The notes beneath the pieces are model-generated. The model saw only the letters and a program-made list of their open reading frames with translations. It was not told the DNA's origin and made no database searches. Below, in pieces: positions 40,220-48,120 of a stretch of 64,000 bases of DNA. The translations under genes and the position numbers were made by a program. Positions within the stretch are counted from its first letter, which is position 1, and every line of letters begins with the position of its first letter. The stretch is from NCBI RefSeq assembly GCF_019599405.1, contig NZ_RKLQ01000002.1:434001-498000 (forward strand), written 5' to 3'. The stretch is from Haloarcula salinisoli (GTDB lineage Archaea > Halobacteriota > Halobacteria > Halobacteriales > Haloarculaceae).

Positions 40220-40609
40220 ATGTCATACCGCGCGAACTACGCCCGCTGTTCGTTCCAGCAACATCTCGGTCCGTCGGCGGACTCGCTGGACGTGGCGTGG
40301 GCGGACTTCTCCGGAGACACCACCGACCAGGTCACGTTCACTGTCCCGACCGACGCGCCGGTCGAGCCGTACGTCCAGATGCAGGTGTACGACGTCGGCG
40401 AGTTCAGTCACGAGATACGGGTCAACGGGACCGAACTGACGGGCTTTGACATCGCACCCGGCGAGGGCTGGCAGTACTGGATGGACACCATCGCCGACAC
40501 ACAGCTCCAGCAGGGGGAAAACACCATTCAGTTCCGACGGGACCGGGACACCGACGACGCGTTCATCGTCGGCACGGCCGTCGTCCACTGGAAGGAACCC
40601 GTCGAGTAA
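40220..40609 (+). CDS. Conserved haloarchaeal protein (DUF7383-like)
   Basis: The 129-residue protein begins MSYRANYARCSFQQHLGPSA and has a jelly-roll-like set of strands: DQVTFTVPTDAPVEPYVQMQ, VYDVGEFSHEIRVNGTEL, then GWQYWMDTIADTQLQQGENT, and it ends VVHWKEPVE. The pattern resembles a carbohydrate-binding-like beta sandwich, and I remember a haloarchaeal family of this kind (DUF7383, tentative). No signal peptide is present. A TATA-like ttatttagc lies about 21-29 bases before the start. Function is unknown. Confidence 0.6.
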   Translation: MSYRANYARCSFQQHLGPSADSLDVAWADFSGDTTDQVTFTVPTDAPVEPYVQMQVYDVGEFSHEIRVNGTELTGFDIAPGEGWQYWMDTIADTQLQQGENTIQFRRDRDTDDAFIVGTAVVHWKEPVE

Positions 40610-40750
40610 CTATTTAAAACGCTCCGCTGACGGTCGCCAATCTGTGCGAAACAGTCACACGATATAGCGTCGTTCCGACCGCAGTGGTGGGGTTTCGGTG
40701 GGGAGACACGGTGGCGAGCTATCGGCGTCCGTCGGCCGCTATCCCATACT

Positions 40751-40758
40751 TTTATATA
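40751..40758 (+). promoter_or_regulatory. Thermosome gene promoter
   Basis: The strong TATA box tttatata lies 28-35 bases before the thermosome ATG. A highly expressed, heat-responsive promoter is expected for this gene; the heat-response part is known of the family, not visible. Confidence 0.65.
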
Positions 40759-40785
40759 GAACCACAGACAATCAATCGACTGATT

Positions 40786-42459
40786 ATGAGCCAGCGTCAG
40801 ATGCAGGGCCAGCCGATGATCATCCTGGGAGAGGACTCCCAGCGGATGAAAGACAAGTCTGCACAGGAACACAACATCTCGGCCGCCCGGGCGGTCGCCG
40901 AGTCCGTTCGCTCGACACTCGGTCCCAAGGGGATGGACAAGATGCTCGTCTCCTCGATGGGCGACGTAACCGTCACGAACGACGGCGTCACCATCCTCCA
41001 GGAGATGGACATCGACAACCCGACAGCCTCGATGATCGTCGAGGTCGCCGAGACACAGGAGGACGAGGCCGGTGACGGCACAACCTCCGCCGTCGCCATC
41101 GCGGGCGAACTCCTGAAAAACGCCGAGGACCTGCTGGAGCAGGACATCCACCCGACGGCCATCATCAAAGGGTTCGACCTGGCCGCGACGGAGGCCAAGG
41201 CCGCCGTCGAGGACATCTCGACCGAAGTCGACCCCGACGACGAGGAACTCCTGAAGAAGGTCGCCGAGACCTCGATGACCGGCAAGGGCGCCGAGCTCAA
41301 CAAGGAGCTGCTCGCCCAGATCATCGTCGACGCGGTCAACGCCGTCACCGTCGAGACCGAGGACGGCGAACACGTCGTCGACCTCGAGTACCTCAACGTC
41401 GAGACCCAGACCGGCAGCGCCGCCGGGGAGTCCGAACTGCTCGAAGGCGCCGTCGTCGACAAGGACCCGGTCCACGAGGAGATGCCGACCACGGTCGAGG
41501 ACGCGAAGGTCATGCTGATGGACACCGCCATCGAGCTGGAGGAGACCGAGGTCGACGCCCAGCTTTCGGTCGACGACCCGAGCCAGCTCCAGAACTTCCT
41601 CGACAAGGAAGAACAGCAGCTCAAGGACCTCGTCGACAAGGTCGAGGCCACCGGCGCCAACGTCCTGTTCTGCCAGAAGAACATCGACGACATGGCCCAG
41701 CACTACCTCGCACAGAAGGGCATCCTCGCCGTCAAGCGCTCGAAGAAGTCCGACATCGAGTTCCTGAAAGAGGTCCTGGGTGCCAACGTCGTCTCCGACC
41801 TCGATTCGGCCAGCGAGGCCGACCTCGGCCACGGGTCGGTCACCCGTGACGAGGCCGAGGGCCTGTTCTACGTCGAGGGGTCCAACGAGGACGCCCACGG
41901 CGTCACCCTCCTCCTGCGTGGCTCCACCGACCACGTCGTCGACGAGCTCGAGCGCGGCGTCATGGACGCCCTCGACGTCGTCGCCGCCACCGTCACCCAG
42001 GGCCAGGTCCTGGGCGGCGGCGGTGCCCCCGAGGTCGAGGTCGCTCGTCGCCTCCGTGACTTCGCCGACGGCGTCGAGGGCCGCGAACAGCTCGCCGTCG
42101 AAGCCTTCGCCGACGCGCTGGAGATCATCCCGCGCACGCTCGCGAAAAACGCCGGCCTGGACGGCATCGACACGCTGGTCGACCTGCGCGCCGCCCACGA
42201 GGACGGCCAGGTCAGCGCCGGCCTGAACGTCTTCACCGGCGACGTCGAGGACACCCTCGAAACCGGCGTCGTCGAGCCGTCCCACGCCAAGCGCCAGGCC
42301 ATCTCCTCGGCTGCAGAGGCCGCGAACCTCGTGCTCAAGATCGACGACATCATCGCCGCGGGCGACCTCTCGACCTCCGGTGACGGGGACGAGGGCGGCC
42401 CCGGCGGCCCAGGCGGCGCCCCCGGCGGTATGGGCGGCGGCATGGGCGGGATGATGTAA
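40786..42459 (+). CDS. ths: Thermosome subunit (group II chaperonin)
   Basis: The 557-residue protein is an archaeal CCT-like chaperonin that folds proteins in an ATP-driven double-ring chamber. It begins MSQRQMQGQPMIILGEDSQR and has the ATP-site segments LGPKGMDKMLVSS (near 47-59) and DGTTSAVAIAGELL (near 98-111). The closing GGGAPEVEVARRL (near 412-424) and the C-terminal Gly/Met tail GGMGGGMGGMM are also present. All standard domains are complete. It is transcribed alone. A T-tract (42466-42470) and a strong hairpin follow the stop. Confidence 0.95.
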   Translation: MSQRQMQGQPMIILGEDSQRMKDKSAQEHNISAARAVAESVRSTLGPKGMDKMLVSSMGDVTVTNDGVTILQEMDIDNPTASMIVEVAETQEDEAGDGTTSAVAIAGELLKNAEDLLEQDIHPTAIIKGFDLAATEAKAAVEDISTEVDPDDEELLKKVAETSMTGKGAELNKELLAQIIVDAVNAVTVETEDGEHVVDLEYLNVETQTGSAAGESELLEGAVVDKDPVHEEMPTTVEDAKVMLMDTAIELEETEVDAQLSVDDPSQLQNFLDKEEQQLKDLVDKVEATGANVLFCQKNIDDMAQHYLAQKGILAVKRSKKSDIEFLKEVLGANVVSDLDSASEADLGHGSVTRDEAEGLFYVEGSNEDAHGVTLLLRGSTDHVVDELERGVMDALDVVAATVTQGQVLGGGGAPEVEVARRLRDFADGVEGREQLAVEAFADALEIIPRTLAKNAGLDGIDTLVDLRAAHEDGQVSAGLNVFTGDVEDTLETGVVEPSHAKRQAISSAAEAANLVLKIDDIIAAGDLSTSGDGDEGGPGGPGGAPGGMGGGMGGMM

Positions 42460-42841
42460 ACCCACTTTTTGCACTTCACTCGCGCCGCTTCGCGGCGCTC
42501 GTTCAGGCAAAAACTTGGGGAAAATCGCGGCTTCGCCTCCTGTCGCGCGCCTTCGGCGCGCGGTAGTCGGCTCGCCGCGGGAGAACCGGCGCGCTGAGCG
42601 CGCCGGATGCTTGCGACCGCAGTTCCCTCGTCTCTAGAACGCTATAGAACGGTCCGTAGGGTGTTGATTTTGTATCGTTTAGAGTGAATCCCCTCCCAGT
42701 CAATTTGCCTGCGAACCAACCACTGTATTTCCCATCAGATAAGGCAAATGTTCTCAGAGTCGTGCAAGATACAGCGCGCGTACTACTCACTATGAAATTT
42801 CGCGGGGAATTTTTACTTGAGCGGGCTTTAAATTCTGGCTA
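42460..42841. other. Terminator-like and hairpin region before the HNH gene
   Basis: After the thermosome stop, a T-run (42466-42470) opens a nested hairpin. Outer arms are cccactttttgc and gcaaaaacttggg. The inner 7-bp GCGCCGC/GCGGCGC has a TTC loop (GAA on the minus strand) flanked by GA on the minus strand. A second 7-bp hairpin GCGCGCC-TTC-GGCGCGC lies near 42545-42561. The remainder to 42841 becomes A/T-rich and shows no convincing gene; a minus-strand ORF here is Ser/Arg-rich and unlikely to be real. Confidence 0.55.
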
Positions 42842-44101
42842 ATGGTGGTTTGCCCATCCTGTGGTAAGGATGATTTTGACAGTGAACGCGCTATGAAGAT
42901 TCACCATGCAACTGCGCATGGTGAGAAGCTTGCTCAAGTGACTAATGTCTGCGTGCAATGTGATAAGGAATATAATATTACGGAAGCGAAGGCAGAGCGT
43001 TCGCGTTTTTGTTCTAACGAATGTAAAAGCGAATGGCAAAAAGAGGCACAATCGGGAGAGAACAACCCCAGATGGAGCGGCGGAAAAATTTCGTTAGAAT
43101 GTGAATTTTGCGGGCGGAACTATAATGTAACAGCAGCCCGCGAAGAGAAGTCACGGTTCTGTTCGAGGGATTGTCTGGATAAGTGGCGCTCAAAATATAG
43201 GTCTGGATCTAACTCACATATGTGGGAGGGCGGTAGCGAAATTGTGACGTGTGAATACTGTGGTGGGGAATACGAAGTCCGCCCCTCGCGTGTTGACACA
43301 ACACGGTTCTGCTCAACTGAGTGCAAAAACGAGTGGCAAGCAGACCATCTCACAGGAGAGAATAATCCATTCTGGCAAGGTGGTAAAGTACAATTGGAAT
43401 GTACTCAATGCGAGGACACTTATAGCGTGAAATCAGCAAATGAGGCCGTTTCTCGATTCTGCTCCCGAGACTGTCAACACGATTGGCAGGCAGAACATTG
43501 GGTCAGTGAAGATGCTCCTGCTTGGGATGGCGGAACAGTGTCAGTTGAGTGTGTTCAATGTGGAGAGACATTTGTGACGAAGAAGTCGACAGCTGATTCT
43601 CGGAAATTTTGTTCAAACGAGTGTATGGGAGATTGGCGTAGCAAGAACCGTTCAGGGAAGAATGCACCATCGTGGAAGGGGGGCAAAGTTAGAGTTGAAT
43701 GCGAAAGGTGTGACACCGAATTCGATGTGAAGCCGGTTCGTGCAAACAAAGCTCGATTCTGCTCGTATGCATGCCGAAATGAATGGCTGACGACTCAAAC
43801 TGGCCAAGACCACCCGAACTGGAAAGGTGGAAGGCATTTGAGAAATATCGTGGTGAAGCAATTACATGGCCCTTCTTGGACTACTATTAGAGAAGAACAC
43901 GTATCTTCGGAGTGTCAGAATTGTGGGATAGATGAATCTCAGTTTGACAGGGGGTTAGATTTGCATCATATTGTTCCAATTCAGGCAGGCGGTACTAATC
44001 AGGGATATAATCTGATTACGCTTTGTCGGTCCTGTCATAAGAAGGCAGAATCATATACAACCGATTTTACAGAATCGGTACTGTCACCAACGGAGATTTA
44101 G
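42842..44101 (+). CDS. HNH endonuclease with six tandem 50-residue zinc repeats
   Basis: The 419-residue protein begins with a C2H2-like finger (CPSCGKDDFDSERAMKIHHATAH). Then come six repeats of exactly 50 residues, their first cysteines at 37, 87, 137, 187, 237 and 287. Each repeat follows the pattern CxxC - FCSxxC - W - GxxxPxWxGG, so each can bind one zinc in a treble-clef-like fold. The C-terminal HNH domain has ECQNCGIDESQF, the catalytic LDLHHIVPI and LITLCRSCHKK, a complete metal site. The gene's G+C is well below its flanks and its codons are A/T-rich, so it is foreign. A homing or phage-type nuclease whose zinc repeats read DNA in modules is likely, but this is inference. Confidence 0.82.
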   Translation: MVVCPSCGKDDFDSERAMKIHHATAHGEKLAQVTNVCVQCDKEYNITEAKAERSRFCSNECKSEWQKEAQSGENNPRWSGGKISLECEFCGRNYNVTAAREEKSRFCSRDCLDKWRSKYRSGSNSHMWEGGSEIVTCEYCGGEYEVRPSRVDTTRFCSTECKNEWQADHLTGENNPFWQGGKVQLECTQCEDTYSVKSANEAVSRFCSRDCQHDWQAEHWVSEDAPAWDGGTVSVECVQCGETFVTKKSTADSRKFCSNECMGDWRSKNRSGKNAPSWKGGKVRVECERCDTEFDVKPVRANKARFCSYACRNEWLTTQTGQDHPNWKGGRHLRNIVVKQLHGPSWTTIREEHVSSECQNCGIDESQFDRGLDLHHIVPIQAGGTNQGYNLITLCRSCHKKAESYTTDFTESVLSPTEI

Positions 44102-44260
44102 GATCTGTTGAAACTCTCAACCGCAGATAGTTTGTCGGGGATATGCTGGATACAACCTCTATATCTTGCGAGCGAAATTAGCTGGATTCCTGACGAGTGC
44201 GCGCTCTCGTTGTTCGCTACCTCGCCTGTACTGGCCAATTCAGCCACCGCTTCCTCTTCA
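44102..44260. other. A+T-rich gap with no clear gene
   Basis: Nothing credible is encoded in these 159 bases. The minus-strand frame ends AVESFNRS, a sequence I associate with haloarchaeal insertion-related ends, and cgttgaaac-type repeats are visible, but neither is strong enough to call an insertion sequence. Confidence 0.35.
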
Positions 44261-44677
44261 CTACTCGCCGACGTCTACAATATCAATCTCCAGCAATTCC
44301 TGGACCGGGGCCCTACCGAAAGCGGCCGCGTCACAGGTGACGAAGGTCGCATCGTGCTCGCGTGCGGTCGCGGCGTGGAGGAGGTCCGCGAGGTTGAGCC
44401 TGATATCCTGCTGGTCGAGTGAGTGTTCCAGCAGCACCGCTTCGACCGCGACACCCTCGGTCAGCGGGAGGACACGCTCGATTCGCTGGGTGAGCGCGTG
44501 GTGGTGCTGGTGGACCGCGGACGCCTCGCTGTAGTATCGGAGGTACTCGAACAGCACGGTGGCGGGGATTGCCCACGCCTCGGAGGCGTTGCGCTGTAGA
44601 TACGAGACGACGCTGGAATCGGGGTCCGGTCGTGCGAACTTTGCGACGACGCTGTTGTCGAGACACAGCAAAGTCAT
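44261..44677 (-). CDS. vapC: VapC-like PIN-domain toxin (second module)
   Basis: The 138-residue protein has the PIN pattern MTLLCLDNSVVAKFARPDPD with the first acidic residue (Asp7). The Glu of VLFEYLRYYSE lies near residue 43, the acidic helix LNLADLLHAATAREH carries Asp near 97, and AATFVTCDAAAFG-like ATFVTCDAAAFGR supplies the last Asp near 116. The set is complete, so RNase activity is expected. It is preceded by its antitoxin gene with a 4-bp overlap. This module is unlike the one at 11117-11748 (PIN domains differ), so cross-talk is not assumed. Confidence 0.82.
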   Translation of the reverse strand: MTLLCLDNSVVAKFARPDPDSSVVSYLQRNASEAWAIPATVLFEYLRYYSEASAVHQHHHALTQRIERVLPLTEGVAVEAVLLEHSLDQQDIRLNLADLLHAATAREHDATFVTCDAAAFGRAPVQELLEIDIVDVGE

Positions 44678-44895
44678 CGACGGCTGTTCTCGTCGAGCGA
44701 GTCGGACAGCTCTTCGTTCGTCTGTTTCATGTGTTCCTCGATTCCCTCCTCAGCGAATCCAGCCATTTCACGTACGTCTTCCTCAGTTCGGGTGATTGCG
44801 AGTCGGTCCAGCAACTCGTCGAACGTCTCGTCGTCCTGTTTCACCGCCTCGAGTTTCGCTTTCGTCTCCTCAGAGATGCGAATCGACGTGCTCAT
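44674..44895 (-). CDS. vapB: RHH antitoxin (VapB-like)
   Basis: The 73-residue protein begins MSTSIRISEETKAKLEAVKQ and continues with DDETFDELLDRLAITRTEED, a ribbon-helix-helix DNA-binding half followed by a toxin-binding acidic helix ending LSDSLDENSRR. It overlaps vapC by four bases. An 11-base palindrome ATACATTGTAT (44900-44910) lies just before the start, a candidate operator. The start at 44895 is chosen from the RHH strand; the long upstream extension is not protein-like. Confidence 0.78.
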   Translation of the reverse strand: MSTSIRISEETKAKLEAVKQDDETFDELLDRLAITRTEEDVREMAGFAEEGIEEHMKQTNEELSDSLDENSRR

Positions 44896-45034
44896 GCGAA
44901 TACATTGTATGCAGCGTGTGGTAGATGTTTCGCCGTCTCGAGCAGCGCTGGAATACGGCGTGAAACTGCATATCACGGCAACGACTCGCAGTCCAGTACA
45001 CCGCGAGCACGAGCACGGCTTCGAGCGGGCCGCT

Positions 45035-46438
45035 CTACCGCGAGTCCGAATTGACCTGTCCGTTCTCGTGGGTATCGCCGACGTCGGTCGCCAGGGGGAG
45101 CCTGAGCGTGATGGTGGTCCAGCCGTCAGACCGGTCGTAGGAAACCGTCCCGTCGGCCGATTCGACGATCCACCGGACGACCCACAGTCCGAGCCCGCTC
45201 CCGTGTTTGAGCTGGGTGACGTCCGCGCCATCGAATATGACGGCCTGTTCGTACTCGGGGATTCCGGGGCCGTCGTCTTCGATCGTGATGACGACGTTCT
45301 GGCCGGTCGCTCTGGTGGTCGCGTGGATCGGCGTCTCCGTCCGCGTGCTCACCCGGACGGTCGGTGAGCCGGTGTTGTGCGTGACCGCGTTCTCCACGAG
45401 GTTCTCCAGGGCGTCCCTGATTTCGAGCCCCGTCGACACGGGGACGGGCGTCTCGATGTCTGTCTCGATAGTCGCGTCGTGCCACTTCCGCCGTGCGTCT
45501 GCGACCACTTCGGTGGCCACACCGCCGATCTCCACTATCGTATCGGACGGGGACTCACCGAGCATGTTCTCCGCCATGCGAGCCTTCTCGCTGACGCCTG
45601 CGAGGTCCTCGGCGTGGGAGATAATCCGGGACGCGGCGTCCGTGACCTCGGTCGTGGTCCCCTTGTCGGCTATCTGCTCGGCCATCCCCAGGATGACGGT
45701 CAGGTCGTTGCGGACGTTGTGGCGTAACACGCGATGGAGGACGTGGAGGTGCTGTCTGGCGTGTTGGGTCTCGGTCATGTCGGCGTAGATCGCCAGCCCG
45801 TAGAGGTGCCCCTCCGTGCGGTCGATGGGGAGCCCTCGGTAGGAGAACTCCTGGACGCCGTTGGTGGTCTGTCGCCTGACCAGCTCCGTCGTCACGTTCC
45901 CGTCGGCGACCTGCTCGTCGAACCGCGCGGCTTCCGTCTGATACTCCGCCGGGACGATGTAATCGTTCAGGGACTCTCCGACGATGAACTCCGGCTGGTA
46001 GCCAAAGGTCCCTTCGAACGCGGAGTTGACGGCCTGGACGAGTGGTTCGCCATCGACGAGTTCGTAGACGACCGCAGCGTCGTCCAGCAGTTCGATGAAA
46101 TTACGCAGTCGCACCAGCTGTGCGGACGGACGCTCTTCCGGAATCGTCTCTCGGTGTACCGTGCCGATGACCGTCCCGAGTGTCGACTCCGGCGCAACGG
46201 GGGCGAGCTCGATTCTGACCGGGATCGTCTCACCAGCGACCTCGAAGCGACAGGTAACCGTCTGGCTCGTCTGTGTGTCTATCACCTGACTGAGCGCGGT
46301 TTGCAGGGCCCCGACGTCCGCCTCTGCGACGACGGCCGTCACCGGCTCTCCGAGCAGCGCTTCGTGTCCCTGGTCTAACCACTCGGCTAGCGTGCCGGCG
46401 ATTCGGGTAATCCGCAAGTCTTCGTCTAGAAAGAACAT
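45035..46438 (-). CDS. PAS-domain sensor histidine kinase
   Basis: The 467-residue cytoplasmic kinase has an N-terminal PAS-like domain starting MFFLDEDLRITRIAGTLAEW and a second PAS (about 110-225, ELLDDAAVVYELVDGEPLVQ). The H-box LHRVLRHNVRNDLTVILGMA (His near 240) is typical of haloarchaeal kinases. The HATPase domain has N-box ENLVENAVTHN, G1 IEDDGPGIP and G2 HGSGLGLWVV. It lacks transmembrane segments. A response regulator is not adjacent. It is transcribed towards the second VapBC module and away from the alanine dehydrogenase gene. Confidence 0.88.
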   Translation of the reverse strand: MFFLDEDLRITRIAGTLAEWLDQGHEALLGEPVTAVVAEADVGALQTALSQVIDTQTSQTVTCRFEVAGETIPVRIELAPVAPESTLGTVIGTVHRETIPEERPSAQLVRLRNFIELLDDAAVVYELVDGEPLVQAVNSAFEGTFGYQPEFIVGESLNDYIVPAEYQTEAARFDEQVADGNVTTELVRRQTTNGVQEFSYRGLPIDRTEGHLYGLAIYADMTETQHARQHLHVLHRVLRHNVRNDLTVILGMAEQIADKGTTTEVTDAASRIISHAEDLAGVSEKARMAENMLGESPSDTIVEIGGVATEVVADARRKWHDATIETDIETPVPVSTGLEIRDALENLVENAVTHNTGSPTVRVSTRTETPIHATTRATGQNVVITIEDDGPGIPEYEQAVIFDGADVTQLKHGSGLGLWVVRWIVESADGTVSYDRSDGWTTITLRLPLATDVGDTHENGQVNSDSR

Positions 46439-46693
46439 GAGACGGACGCTGTCTGGGGTAGCAGCGATTCCCTTACTGGACCGTGCTGTGCCGTGCCTGT
46501 CATCGTGTCGAACGCTCTAACAGGTCAACGACGCTATCGGGTAAACATATTGTGGCTGTTTCGGACCGTGACATGCCGGCCGCTGGTCGCTGCCGGCCCG
46601 GCCGAGGACAGCGACGTGCCCCACCAGCGTCGCGGTCCAGTGCCGGAGTCCGCCGGCTTGGTAGTTAAGTGCAACCGCACCCCACACTAGCGT

Positions 46694-47689
46694 ATGCAGA
46701 CGCTGTTGCTCGGTCCCGACGACGTGCGCGAGTTCGCGGACCTCCCGTCGGTCGTCGACGCCGTCTCGGACGCCTTCGCCGCAGACGCCAGGGGAGACAC
46801 CATCATGCCGGCGAAATCCTACATCGACCTCCCGGCGTACAACGGCGACTTCCGGTCGATGCCGGCCTACGTCCACGCCGGCGACTGGGACGCCGCGGCG
46901 GTGAAGTGGGTCAACGTCCACCCGGACAACCCCACCGACCACGACCTCCCGACCGTGCTGGGCACGCTCATCTACTCGGACCCCGAGACGGCGTTCCCGC
47001 TGGCGGTGATGGACGGGACGAACCTGACTCGCCTGCGGACGGGTGCCGCGGCAGCCGTCGCGACAGACCACCTCGCCGTTCCCGACGCCGATTCGCTTGG
47101 GCTCGTCGGTGCGGGCGTCCAGTCGTACACCCAGCTGGCGGCCATCGCCGCGGTGCGGGACATCCAGCGAGTGATAATTGCCGACCAGAACGCCGAGAAA
47201 CAGCAGGCGTTCGTCGACCACTTCTCGGACCGGTTCGACGTTCGCGCGGGCAGTATCGCCGAGGCCGCCGCCTGTGACGTGCTCTCGACGATTACCCCAG
47301 TGGAGTCGCCCATCGTCGACCGGGCGTGGCTGGGCGAGCACACGCACGTCAACGCCATCGGGGCCGACGCAGAGGGCAAGCACGAACACGACGACCAGAC
47401 GCTGCTGGACGCGAAGCTCGTCATCGACGATTACGAGCAGTGTACTCACTCGGGCGAAATCAACGTCCCCTGGAGCGAGGGGACACTGGACGAGGACGAC
47501 ATCTACGGGGAACTGGGCGCTATCGTCGCCGGCGAGATTCCGGGCCGCGAGTCCGGGGACGGAATCACACTGTTCGATTCGACGGGGCTGGCGATTCAGG
47601 ACGTGGCGGCGGCCCACGTCGCCTACGAGAACGCGCGAGCAGCGGGCGAGGGCACCGACTTCTCGCTGGTCGGCACGGGGGCGAGCTAG
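46694..47689 (+). CDS. Ornithine cyclodeaminase/mu-crystallin family (alanine dehydrogenase-like)
   Basis: The 331-residue protein matches the ornithine cyclodeaminase/mu-crystallin family. Archaeal members such as the Archaeoglobus enzyme are NAD-dependent alanine dehydrogenases, and others act on ornithine or imino acids. Family segments are DAVSDAFAADARGDTIMPAK, KWVNVHPDNP, LTRLRTGAAAAVATDHLA and the Rossmann glycine cluster LGLVGAGVQSYTQLAAI. Further ones are ANAIGADAEGKHEHD-like HVNAIGADAEGKHE and DSTGLAIQDVAAAHVAY. The substrate cannot be decided from sequence. The TATA-like agttaagtg (46663-46671) lies about 23-31 bases before the ATG. Confidence 0.82.
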   Translation: MQTLLLGPDDVREFADLPSVVDAVSDAFAADARGDTIMPAKSYIDLPAYNGDFRSMPAYVHAGDWDAAAVKWVNVHPDNPTDHDLPTVLGTLIYSDPETAFPLAVMDGTNLTRLRTGAAAAVATDHLAVPDADSLGLVGAGVQSYTQLAAIAAVRDIQRVIIADQNAEKQQAFVDHFSDRFDVRAGSIAEAAACDVLSTITPVESPIVDRAWLGEHTHVNAIGADAEGKHEHDDQTLLDAKLVIDDYEQCTHSGEINVPWSEGTLDEDDIYGELGAIVAGEIPGRESGDGITLFDSTGLAIQDVAAAHVAYENARAAGEGTDFSLVGTGAS

Positions 47690-47692
47690 CTC

Positions 47693-47805
47693 GGTGTCAG
47701 CGATGGAGTCTATCCCCTTGTCGGGGTGCGTTCGCGAGGACGGCGTCACCGTCCGAAGTGTTTCGGCAGGACAGCGCTACCGGACTCGTCAGCGTCACCT
47801 GACAT
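47693..47805 (-). pseudogene. Frameshifted copy of the DUF7535-like gene start
   Basis: From the ATG at 47805 the minus strand reads MSGDADESGSAVLPKHF, and after a frame change TLRTVTPSSRTHPDKGIDSI-AD. This matches the intact gene just downstream (MSDADDGDDSRLPEPLRTVT then PPSGTHPNAQMDAIG) in order, so it is the decayed N-terminal part of a tandem duplicate. Only the hydrophobic C-terminal half is missing. Confidence 0.65.
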
Positions 47806-47817
47806 CGTTCTCGCTAG

Positions 47818-48027
47818 TCAGCGCTGCCCCAGTGCGTCGCTGGCTCGCGAGATGAGCCAGACGACCAGAAGCAGGGGGAGGACGGGGGCCAATAGGATGA
47901 GCAGCCCCAGAAATATCAGCCAGCCGATGGCGTCCATCTGGGCGTTGGGGTGCGTTCCCGACGGCGGCGTCACCGTTCGGAGTGGCTCCGGCAGCCTCGA
48001 ATCGTCGCCGTCGTCGGCATCACTCAT
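47818..48027 (-). CDS. Small haloarchaeal membrane protein (DUF7535-like)
   Basis: The 69-residue product starts MSDADDGDDSRLPEPLRTVT and PPSGTHPNAQMDAIGWLIFL, with one strongly hydrophobic helix (WLIFLGLLILLAPVLPLLLVVWLI) near residues 36-59 and a basic end. It resembles a haloarchaeal family I remember as DUF7535 (tentative). It is divergent from leuS, sharing 93 bases of upstream region, and a frameshifted duplicate of its first half lies immediately downstream on the same strand. Confidence 0.6.
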   Translation of the reverse strand: MSDADDGDDSRLPEPLRTVTPPSGTHPNAQMDAIGWLIFLGLLILLAPVLPLLLVVWLISRASDALGQR

Positions 48028-48120
48028 ACTCGTTGATAGGTCTCTCGTTCGGATAAGGCCACTGTCGGTCTTCCCCGCTGAAGGGAAAGCTATAGCAACG
48101 TCGGTCTCGGACCACCTATC

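Noticed and set aside
40528-42510. 660-residue minus-strand ORF antisense to the thermosome
   Set aside because: The plus strand encodes a complete chaperonin; the opposite frame is an artefact of codon bias.
42503-42790. 95-residue minus-strand ORF near the HNH gene
   Set aside because: It crosses a hairpin region, is Ser/Arg-rich and has no protein-like pattern.
44102-44260. Insertion sequence remnant
   Set aside because: A frame ending AVESFNRS is suggestive, but no terminal inverted repeats, target duplication or transposase motif is visible.
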